Source of the DNA: Candidatus Abyssobacteria bacterium SURF_5
Lineage (GTDB): Bacteria > Abyssobacteria > SURF-5
DNA: 57,605 bases
Reading direction: 5' to 3'
Assembly (NCBI GenBank): GCA_003598085.1
Contig: QZKU01000067.1
Span: 1 to 57,605, forward strand
Shown here: positions 1-6,596 of the stretch, in pieces
Numbering within the stretch: position 1 is the stretch's first letter
Layout: every line of letters starts with the position of its first letter
Made by a program: the position numbers and the translations under genes
Notes under the pieces: generated by a model
The model's input: only the letters and a program-made list of their open reading frames with translations
Told to the model about the DNA's origin: nothing
The model's database searches: none

Positions 1-150
1 TTCAAGTATCCTCTTCAGACACTCGATATACAGGATTTAGTTCATGCTTTTCAATTATTTATGACTTTTTCTCACCCACAAATTCTCATGAGGACCCATT
101 TTTTTATTAGCGAAAATCAGCGAAATCCGAGGATAATCAGTTCACGTTCT

Positions 151-1191
151 TTAATCTTTCGTTGTGTCCACGGTCGGCACTACCGACATTCCCACCCTCA
201 GCACGTGCGGGTTCGGGTAGTCCTCCAGCACGATCTTCACCGGCACTCGCTGGACCACCTTTACGAAATTCCCCGTCGCGTTCTCGGGCGGAAACAGCGA
301 AAAGACCGCGCCGGTACCGGCCATGATGCTCTCGACTCGCCCTTTGATTTTGACACCCGGATAAGTATCGACCTCGATTTCGACCGGCTGGCCCACCTTG
401 ATTCGCTCGAGCTGAGTTTCCTTGTAATTCGCAACGATCCAGATGTCGTCGAGCGGGACAACCGACATCAGCGGCTGGCCCGGCTGGATGCGGTTGCCGA
501 CCTCGGCCGACTTGCGCGTGATATAGCCTTCAGACGGCGATCGGATTTCGGTATACTGCAGGTTCAGGCGAGCCTCATCCAGCTCCGCCTGCCGCTTCAG
601 CACGAGCGGGTGCATTCCCTCGACCGAGCCGAGTGCGGCCCGCGCCCGCTGCAGCTCCTCCTGCGCGGCCCTGACGGCCGCCTCCGAGACTCTTTTGCTG
701 GTTGTCGCTTTATCGTGCGCCTCTTTCGATGCGATCCCGCTTCTGGCCAGCTCCTCAGCCCGCCGCAAATCGACCTCAGCCTGGTTCAGCGTCGCCCTCG
801 CGTGGGCAAGCCGCGCCTCGGCCACCTGCACGGCGGCCTGCATCTGCGCGACCTCGTTCCTCGCAAGCTCGAGAGCGGCCTCCGAGTCGCGAACGGCGGC
901 CTCAAAAGTGGCAGGATCGAGCCGTACCAGCAACTGATCCTTCACCACCGATTCATTGTCGGTCACCAGAACTTCCGAAATCGTGCCGGGTACCCGCGAG
1001 CTGATCGAGTGGATGTGTCCGTGGACGTAAGCGTCGTCGGTCCGCACGTAGATCTGGGCCCTCCGCCAAAAGAAGAACGCGACAGCGACCGCGCATACGA
1101 CAAGCACGAGCAGGGTGGTAACCGCTATTTTCCTTCGGCTCGGCGGCTGCGCCGGCTGGCCGGATTTTTTCTCCTCACTCTCCCGATTCAT
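151..1191 (-). CDS. HlyD/EmrA-family membrane fusion protein
   Basis: This 346-residue protein is a periplasmic adaptor of an efflux system, linking an inner-membrane transporter to an outer-membrane channel. One membrane segment lies at about residues 21-42. It is followed by the typical TDDAYV motif, a biotinyl-lipoyl half-motif, a long Ala/Glu/Arg-rich coiled-coil hairpin (about residues 95-190), the second lipoyl half (residues PSEGYITRKSAEVGN) and a beta-barrel containing the NYKETQL motif of EmrA-like proteins. I chose the ATG at 1191 because GAGGAAAG lies just upstream on the minus strand; an in-frame start 14 codons earlier has no such site. The partner permease (EmrB-like) would be downstream, beyond the left edge, so substrate and full operon cannot be seen. 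The family call is secure; drug specificity is not. Confidence 0.9.
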   Translation of the reverse strand: MNRESEEKKSGQPAQPPSRRKIAVTTLLVLVVCAVAVAFFFWRRAQIYVRTDDAYVHGHIHSISSRVPGTISEVLVTDNESVVKDQLLVRLDPATFEAAVRDSEAALELARNEVAQMQAAVQVAEARLAHARATLNQAEVDLRRAEELARSGIASKEAHDKATTSKRVSEAAVRAAQEELQRARAALGSVEGMHPLVLKRQAELDEARLNLQYTEIRSPSEGYITRKSAEVGNRIQPGQPLMSVVPLDDIWIVANYKETQLERIKVGQPVEIEVDTYPGVKIKGRVESIMAGTGAVFSLFPPENATGNFVKVVQRVPVKIVLEDYPNPHVLRVGMSVVPTVDTTKD

Positions 1192-1821
1192 GATCTTTCC
1201 TCTAAAGTGCGATAGGGAAAGCCCCGGCTGCATTCCACAGCCGCCGGGCTTCCCCCCCTAAAAAAATCTTACCATGAAACCGGAGAAGCTTTCAACAGCG
1301 AAGGGGACTGACTCCCTTTACGGAATTCATGTCTTTTTGAATTCTGTCCCCGAAGCTAACCGAAAATACACCGCCGATTGAGCGAAGCGAAATCCCGCTC
1401 GCCCCGCGGGATCCCCGAAGCTAACAACCACCTGTTTCTCCACGGATTTTCTCGGATTAACTCGGATTACTTCAACCGCCGATGGACGCTGATAAACGCC
1501 GAAAATACACCGCCGGTTGAGCGAAGCAAAGGATCTCTCTTCCGCTGAGCGGAGAGCGAAGTCACGCGTCTCGCGTGATCATTCGTGCGCAGGTCGAAGG
1601 CAGAATCCGTTCTCCTGCCTTCTTGTAACCGCCGATGGACGCTGACGTGGCAGCGGGGCATGCTGTGACCGAAACAAGTGGCAAAACTTCCCATGCGTGA
1701 CGGAAGAAAAGGAGACATGAACCTTATGTCGGATTTTCGTGTCCTCGCTTTTCCATACGAGGATTTAAATATTCTGTGAGCGTTGCGCTCAATGATCGAT
1801 TGCCGCTTGGTGAAATAATTC
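1192..1821. other. Repeat-rich intergenic region
   Basis: No convincing gene is present. Besides the dispersed element at 1299-1356, a 30-bp direct repeat (CGAAAATACACCGCCG followed by TTGAGCGAAGC) occurs at 1361-1390 and 1500-1529. A CCGCCGAT-type repeat occurs at 1474-1503 and 1627-1646; it is the same family that brackets the GxxExxY gene at 14.7-15.1 kb. A minus-strand open frame over 1467-1838 is built largely from these repeats and has no recognisable product. Confidence 0.6.
1299..1356. repeat. Dispersed repeat copy 1 (GGGGAC...GTCCCC ends)
   Basis: A 58-bp element begins GCGAAGGGGACTGACTCC and ends CTGTCCCCGAAG, with two internal GAATTC sites around a T-run. A second, slightly diverged copy is at 25305-25376. 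The GGGGAC and GTCCCC ends are complementary, so it can fold into a hairpin. It looks like a REP-type intergenic element; no transposase of the RAYT type is in the window. Confidence 0.6.
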
Positions 1822-1851
1822 TTGACTAAATTTCCCATTTAATAGTATATT
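1822..1851 (+). promoter_or_regulatory. Sigma70-type promoter for the parB-like/dam pair
   Basis: TTGACT (1822-1827) and TATATT (1846-1851) are separated by 18 bp, and the ATG of the ParB-like gene is 42 bp past the -10 box. The match to consensus is good; use is inferred. Confidence 0.6.
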
Positions 1852-1892
1852 GGCGATATTCAGACAGCTTAATCTATATTCGGGAGGAAGCC

Positions 1893-3236
1893 ATGGCAGG
1901 TTATGACATTAAAGAAATCCCCCTTGCCAACTTGCTACTGGATGTTGAAAACCCACGCCATGATCTTGTCGAAAGCCAAAAAGGAGCAATTCAGGCTATG
2001 CTTGATGACCAGCAAGATAAGCTGCTTCATTTAGCAGAAGATATCATTGAAGCCGGTCCAAATCCTTCTGAGGCACTACTCGTTATTCCTCATCTAGGCA
2101 ATGCTAATTTGTATGTTGTGCTGGAGGGAAATCGTCGTATAACAGCTTTGAAAATCTTGGAAACGCCTGCAATTCTGGATGGGGATACTCCCCGACAACT
2201 GCGAGAAAAATTTCGAAAGCTAAGCCTTTTATACAAACGAAACCCTGTGGATCGAATTCCATGTGCGATTATGCAGAATAGAAAAGCCGCGGATAGATGG
2301 ATAAGGCTCAAACATACAGGCGAAAATCAGGGAAGAGGTGTTGTCGCATGGGGCGCAAAGGAAGTTGCTCGATTCAATGAAAGGCTTGGCAAAAAATCAC
2401 CCGCTCTTCAGGTTGTTGATTTTGTCAAAGATAAAATTGAAGCAAAAAGCGATTTACGTAAAAGGATTGAAGAAGTCTCTGTCACCAACCTTATGCGCTT
2501 ACTGAAGGATCCATACGTCAGGGAATTTCTTGGAATTGAGATTGCTGGAGGCGAAGTCAAATCCGATCTGCTGCCTGAAGAAACATTAAAAGGTCTGAAA
2601 AAGATTGTTATCGATTTAGCCGACAATCGAATTAACGTAAACGATATTAGATCAAAAACAGACAGGGTGGATTACATTGAGACGTTTCGAAAAGGAGATG
2701 TTCCCGATCGTTCAAAACAATCTGCGGCTCAGTGGGGCTTGGAATCCGCAAAAGAAAATGTTTTCGATGTGAAGAAGGAAACAACGGGAAAAAGAAGTAA
2801 ACCCGTATATACAAAGCGAAAGACTCTAATACCATCAAGTTTTATAATAAAGATTGATCACCCTAGAATCAACAGCATATATAGAGAATTGAAGAAACTG
2901 GATTTAGATGTATATCCAAATGCCGGCGCAATAGCGTTCCGGGTCTTCTTTGAGTTGAGCATTGATCATCATATCGAGAAAAATAATCTTCCCATTCATG
3001 AAAATTCAACATTAAGTAAGAAGGCGGAGGCGGTGATGACCGATTTAAAGAAGAAGAAGCTTCTCCAAGAGAATCAACTGAAGCCCATTCATGTTGCTAT
3101 CTCGAGTCCTCACTCGCTTCTCTCAATTGACACTATGCACGCATATGTCCATAATAAACATCTTCTTCCTAAGCCTAGAGAACTGAAGCAAGCTTGGGAC
3201 GAAATGCAGGAATTCGTGGAGAATTTATGGGCATAA
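1893..3236 (+). CDS. ParB/sulfiredoxin-fold N-terminal domain protein
   Basis: This 447-residue protein begins with a ParB-like nuclease/Srx-fold domain (about residues 5-110). Visible signatures are the opening IPLANLLLDVENPRHD, typical of the fold's first strand, and the LEGNRRITALK motif. The remainder is charged and not assignable. Proteins of this build are not chromosome-partitioning ParB; they occur on mobile elements and next to DNA methyltransferases. Here the gene sits one base before a Dam-like methylase, in the same direction and behind one promoter, so the two are probably a functional pair. GGGAGGAAG precedes the ATG. Base composition is clearly A+T-richer than in the flanking kilobases, suggesting transfer. 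Whether it cuts, nicks or only binds DNA or nucleotides cannot be told from sequence. Confidence 0.75.
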   Translation: MAGYDIKEIPLANLLLDVENPRHDLVESQKGAIQAMLDDQQDKLLHLAEDIIEAGPNPSEALLVIPHLGNANLYVVLEGNRRITALKILETPAILDGDTPRQLREKFRKLSLLYKRNPVDRIPCAIMQNRKAADRWIRLKHTGENQGRGVVAWGAKEVARFNERLGKKSPALQVVDFVKDKIEAKSDLRKRIEEVSVTNLMRLLKDPYVREFLGIEIAGGEVKSDLLPEETLKGLKKIVIDLADNRINVNDIRSKTDRVDYIETFRKGDVPDRSKQSAAQWGLESAKENVFDVKKETTGKRSKPVYTKRKTLIPSSFIIKIDHPRINSIYRELKKLDLDVYPNAGAIAFRVFFELSIDHHIEKNNLPIHENSTLSKKAEAVMTDLKKKKLLQENQLKPIHVAISSPHSLLSIDTMHAYVHNKHLLPKPRELKQAWDEMQEFVENLWA

Positions 3237-3237
3237 G

Positions 3238-4200
3238 ATGATGAGATACTACACGCCGTTGCGATATCCTGGCGGAAAAGGAAAACTGGCCGATTTCATT
3301 AAGTTGATAATCCGGGGAAATGGACTGCTTGATAGACATTATGCAGAACCATACGCCGGCGGAGCAGCGGTGGCGTTAAGTTTACTTTTTGATGAATATG
3401 TCTCCGAAATACATATCAATGATATCGATGAAACACTACATGCTTTTTGGCATTCCGTGTTGTACGAAACACGGGATTTGTGCACCTTGATAAGTAAAAC
3501 TCCAGTGACTCTCAAAGAATGGCATTGTCAAAAAAATGTTCAAGAGAATCCTAAAGGACATTCGAAATTGGAGATAGGTTTCTCGACATTCTTCCTCAAT
3601 CGCACAAATCGCTCAGGAATAATTACGGGCGGTGTCATTGGAGGAAAAAAACAGGAAGGAAAATGGAAAATTGGAGCGCGATACAATAAGAGTCAGCTGA
3701 TACATCGAGTACAAAAAATAGGAAAATACAAGGATAGAATTCACTTATACAATTTAGATGCTTTCATGTTTATTACATCTGTTCTTGAGCACCTTGACCA
3801 AAGGATGCTGGTTTATTTAGATCCTCCTTATCTAAAGAAGGGAAGAAGGCTTTATCGGAATAATTATCAATACAATGATCATGTAAAGATCTCTGACTTG
3901 ATTCGAGCACGACTTAAACAAAACTGGGTAATCTCATACGATTATTCTTCCGAGATATCTGCGCTCTATCATGATTATAATCAACTTATATATCAAATCC
4001 CCTACAGCGCAGGGAAAAGGTACAGAGGTTCCGAGGTTGTCATATATTCAAAAACCTTGACGATTCCGGCCTGTATTGACCCGTTGGAGGTGAATAGGAA
4101 ATCTCGCAACTCAAACGAGCTTGGGAAGATTCAAATTCAACTTCCGGTACCAAAGGTCGGAGGCCGTTGCCTCGATACCAAGGGGAGAAGCCGGGACTAA
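3238..4200 (+). CDS. Dam-like D12-class N6-adenine DNA methyltransferase
   Basis: This enzyme transfers methyl from S-adenosylmethionine to N6 of adenine in DNA. Class signatures are present in order: RYPGGKGKL near residue 9, EPYAGG at 37-42 (SAM-binding motif I) and DPPY at 195-198 (catalytic motif IV), then the late motif RGSEVVIYSK that normally lies close to the C-terminus. At 320 residues it is about 40 longer than usual; the tail after about residue 275 is not family-like and contains short inverted repeats at the DNA level, so it may be read-through into foreign sequence. It starts one base after the ParB-like stop, and both genes are A+T-rich. There is no restriction endonuclease beside it, so it may act as an orphan or mobile-element methylase, or with the ParB-like protein as a defence or anti-restriction pair. 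The recognition site is unknown. Confidence 0.9.
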   Translation: MMRYYTPLRYPGGKGKLADFIKLIIRGNGLLDRHYAEPYAGGAAVALSLLFDEYVSEIHINDIDETLHAFWHSVLYETRDLCTLISKTPVTLKEWHCQKNVQENPKGHSKLEIGFSTFFLNRTNRSGIITGGVIGGKKQEGKWKIGARYNKSQLIHRVQKIGKYKDRIHLYNLDAFMFITSVLEHLDQRMLVYLDPPYLKKGRRLYRNNYQYNDHVKISDLIRARLKQNWVISYDYSSEISALYHDYNQLIYQIPYSAGKRYRGSEVVIYSKTLTIPACIDPLEVNRKSRNSNELGKIQIQLPVPKVGGRCLDTKGRSRD

Positions 4201-4364
4201 GGAGGGCTTTATCATATCCTTTGCTAATGCAGAACTTGGATCGCAGCTTCAAAAAAAAGTGATCCAGATTTCAAAGAAGTGAAAAGCAGCAAGCCGGATC
4301 TGAATTTAAGGGAGAAGCGTCCAACAGGGACAATGAAAACATAAAACGGGAGAGGAGGGATAAC

Positions 4365-4768
4365 ATGGCATGCACATTGAATAAACCGGCAGGCACAGGA
4401 GGATGCACGCTAAATAAACCAAGAGGTAAGGGGGGATGCACGCTGAATAAACCCAAGGGTGCAGGTGCACCTTAAACCAACCACATGGAGAAGGCTCGGG
4501 TTGCACATTGAACCAGCCACATAATAAAGGTGCGGGATGCACGCTGAACCAGCCCCTCGGCAAGGGTGCAGGATGCACCCTTAATCAGCCTCTGGGTAAA
4601 GGCGCAGGATGCACTCTCAATAAACCTCTTGGGAGAGGCGGATGTACCCTGAATCAACCGGCTGGGAAAGGCGCAGGATGCACCATAAACAAACCTAACG
4701 CGGCTTGTATGTTGAATCATCCTCGCGGGAAAGGTGGTTGCACATTAAATAAACCTGAAGGAAGATGA
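4365..4768 (+). CDS. Cys-repeat peptide, putative multi-core RiPP precursor (split by a 1-nt deletion)
   Basis: A strong AGGAGG (4353-4358) lies six bases before ATG 4365. Reading gives Met-Ala and then tandem units of consensus CTLN-K/Q-P-x-GKG-A-G. The first frame stops at 4473-4475 after 36 residues. Frame +2 opens at TGC 4466 and continues the same repeats without a break to TGA 4766-4768. At the junction every other long unit reads GCAGGATGCAC but here it is GCAGGTGCAC, so one A appears lost. With that base restored the product is 134 residues with twelve units of 9-12 residues, starting at bases 4371, 4404, 4437, 4466, 4502, 4538, 4574, 4610, 4643, 4679, 4706 and 4739. Cys1, Asn4 and Pro6 are invariant. 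There is no leader or signal peptide. The stop overlaps the start of the radical SAM gene. I do not recognise a described family. Confidence 0.75.
4371..4765 (+). repeat. Twelve coding repeats of 27-36 bp
   Basis: The units repeat at the peptide level but vary in synonymous codons: Thr is written ACA, ACG, ACC and ACT, and Leu uses all six codons across units. Most unit lengths are multiples of three (33 or 36 bp; one 27 bp). The exception is unit 3 (4437-4465), which is one base short. This pattern means selection on the peptide, not recent DNA slippage. Confidence 0.85.
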
Positions 4769-5913
4769 CATCTAAGAACTTGTCAAATTCAGTTCATGAA
4801 GCCTTGTCTTGTGAGCTTTTGGTTACCACATTTTGCAACATGTCTTGTACTTACTGCCTCGCTCGGCACATGAATCCGGCCCATATGGATGAAGAACTCG
4901 GGAAAGCGGCTATTGACATGTTCATGTTTCTTAGTGAGGGTGCTAAGACGCTAGACATCACTTTTACGGGAGGAGAACCGCTCCTCAATCTCCCCCTAAT
5001 CAGGAAGCTGTCTCATTATGCAAAGATAAAAGCCGAAAAAGCCGGGGCAGAGATAGGATTTGTATTAAAGACGAATGGAATTATTCTGGATCACCAAATC
5101 ATGGACTTCTTAAAAAGTCTAAATTTCAAAGTTGTCATCAGTGTGGACGGTCTTCCTCAGACGCATGACATTTATCGGAAGGACCGCAATGGAGAAGCAA
5201 CACAGAAAAAAGTTGTCTCTAATCTCAAGGACCTCATAGCGAAAGGCGCTTCGTATGTTGCTAGTATCACTGTGCATCCGAATTGCGCAAGCGCTCTCTT
5301 GACTAATGTTCTCTACCTGCACGAGTCGGGAATTAAACAAATCGACATAGGTCCGGTCTACGGTACTGCCGAATGGACTGAGGAGACAATCTCGGAATTG
5401 GTAACTTCTATCCTGAACATCGCTGCTTACACGTGGAAGGTGAACAAGAACAAAAGCATTCTTGAAATTGGACCGCTCTACAAAAATTCCGAGCACGTAG
5501 GGGGAGGGCTTTCTGATTCTTGGGGGTGTGGTGCGGGATTTACGAATCTTGCTTTTCTGCCGAATGGGCAAATTACAGGTTGTAGCGCATTAGCTTATCT
5601 TGCTCCAAATTTTCCTTGGCTTATTTTAGGACATCTTAATAATGGTCTCGATGATTCAGCACTCAAACATTTCCTCGTACATTCTTTGGACAATATTGAA
5701 AATCGACCTCGATGCGCAGGCTGCAAAACCGCCCCTAACTGTACTGGCGGATGTCTTGCGATTAATCTCTCGACAACTGAATCCGCGCTTTTACCGCCTT
5801 CTATATACTGTCGAATGATTTCAACAATCCCAACCGCATGGAATGTAGCTTGGGGAGGCAGGTTTGAAGAAGCTAAAAATGAAGTTCCCCCCGTTTTTTG
5901 GACAGGTAGGTAA
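4765..5913 (+). CDS. Radical SAM/SPASM peptide maturase
   Basis: A 382-residue enzyme expected to cleave S-adenosylmethionine reductively and modify a peptide through a radical. The CX3CX2C cluster motif is C24, C28, C31 (in TTFCNMSCTYC), the GGEP motif is at 69-72, and a C-terminal SPASM region has C255, C273, C317, C320, C326, C330 and C349, enough for two auxiliary 4Fe-4S clusters. This layout is typical of maturases of sactipeptides, ranthipeptides and related RiPPs. The ATG overlaps the stop of the Cys-repeat gene (ATGA), implying translational coupling and making that peptide the likely substrate. No transporter, protease or RRE protein is adjacent, and no N-terminal RRE domain is evident. 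The last ten residues may come from the end of the IS3 element that follows. The class is firm; the substrate is inferred from linkage. Confidence 0.9.
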   Translation: MTSKNLSNSVHEALSCELLVTTFCNMSCTYCLARHMNPAHMDEELGKAAIDMFMFLSEGAKTLDITFTGGEPLLNLPLIRKLSHYAKIKAEKAGAEIGFVLKTNGIILDHQIMDFLKSLNFKVVISVDGLPQTHDIYRKDRNGEATQKKVVSNLKDLIAKGASYVASITVHPNCASALLTNVLYLHESGIKQIDIGPVYGTAEWTEETISELVTSILNIAAYTWKVNKNKSILEIGPLYKNSEHVGGGLSDSWGCGAGFTNLAFLPNGQITGCSALAYLAPNFPWLILGHLNNGLDDSALKHFLVHSLDNIENRPRCAGCKTAPNCTGGCLAINLSTTESALLPPSIYCRMISTIPTAWNVAWGGRFEEAKNEVPPVFWTGR

Positions 5914-5960
5914 GCTATAATATTGGAGCTTGAGAAGGTCCAGAGAACGGGAGAGAGTGC

Positions 5961-6239
5961 ATGGCGAAGAAGCGGAGAAAGCACAGCGACGAGTTCAAAG
6001 CGAGAGTGGCGTTGGAAGCAGTTCGAGGGGTGAAGACGCTGAGCGAATTGAGCTCCACCTATGGCGTGCACCCGACGGTGATCGCGCAGTGGAAGCGGCA
6101 ACTCCTTGATGGCGCAGCCGGAGTTTTCAGCCGGGCAAATGGCACGAACGGCAGAAGCGAAGAAGAGATCAGCGCGCCCTTGTACGAGGAGATCGGGCGC
6201 CTGAAAGTAGAATTGGACTGGCTCAAAAAAAAGCTCTAA
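5961..6239 (+). CDS. IS3-family transposase OrfA
   Basis: This 92-residue protein has the N-terminal helix-turn-helix of IS3 OrfA (KKRRKHSDEFKARVALEA, then YGVHPTVIAQWKRQLL) and a C-terminal leucine-zipper-like helix. It ends at an A8 run followed by a stop, the usual place for -1 frameshifting into OrfB; the -1 frame does continue into orfB here. An AGAGAG-type ribosome site precedes ATG 5961. Alone it binds DNA but cannot transpose, since the orfB catalytic part is missing. Confidence 0.9.
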   Translation: MAKKRRKHSDEFKARVALEAVRGVKTLSELSSTYGVHPTVIAQWKRQLLDGAAGVFSRANGTNGRSEEEISAPLYEEIGRLKVELDWLKKKL

Positions 6240-6596
6240 GCGTTCCTCGCGAGGTCAAACGGACATGGATCAATCCATCGCACAAAAAGCTCTCTGTGGC
6301 CATGCAGGGCGCTCTGGTCGGCCTCTCTCGTTCCAGCTATTATCACGAGCCGCCGTCGGGAATCGAGAGCGAAGAGAATCTCGCGTTGATGCGAGTGATC
6401 GACGAGTTGTATCTCAAGCGGCCGTTCTACGGAGCGCCGCGGATGACTCACTGGCTCATGGAAATCGGGTACCGGGTCAACCACAAGCGCGTGGAGCGGC
6501 TGACGCGCTTGTGGGGGCTGTCCCGCCGTTGGAGGGATCCCTGGGCCACATACGAGTCGTCCACACCCGGAGCATCTGGTGTATCCATACCTGCTA
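6230..6596 (+). pseudogene. IS3-family transposase OrfB, truncated
   Basis: The -1 frame entered at the A8 run gives a typical OrfB start (VKRTWINPSHKKLSVAM), then LSRSSYYHEPP and FYGAPRMTHWLMEIGYRVN, the HTH_21 region. A second frameshift occurs near 6520-6530: the family sequence SRPHPEHLVYPYLL continues in another frame from about 6543. Everything after that Tyr-Leu-Leu, including the whole DDE integrase core, is absent. The copy is dead. Confidence 0.85.

Noticed and set aside
1467-1838. Minus-strand ORF of 123 codons
   Set aside because: It is composed of dispersed repeats and has no ribosome site or recognisable product.
4120-4160. tRNA-like 3' segment at the end of the dam gene (GATTCAAATTC ... 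CCGGTACCA)
   Set aside because: The T-stem does not pair well and no matching acceptor 5' strand or anticodon arm lies upstream. It could be a degenerate attachment remnant but is not a gene.
4271-4720. Minus-strand open frames across the Cys-repeat region
   Set aside because: They exist only because a tandem coding repeat keeps several frames open; they have no ribosome sites and no family resemblance.
4371-4765. CRISPR-like array
   Set aside because: The repeats are 27-36 bp, adjacent without spacers, diverged in sequence and constrained by reading frame. They are coding repeats.
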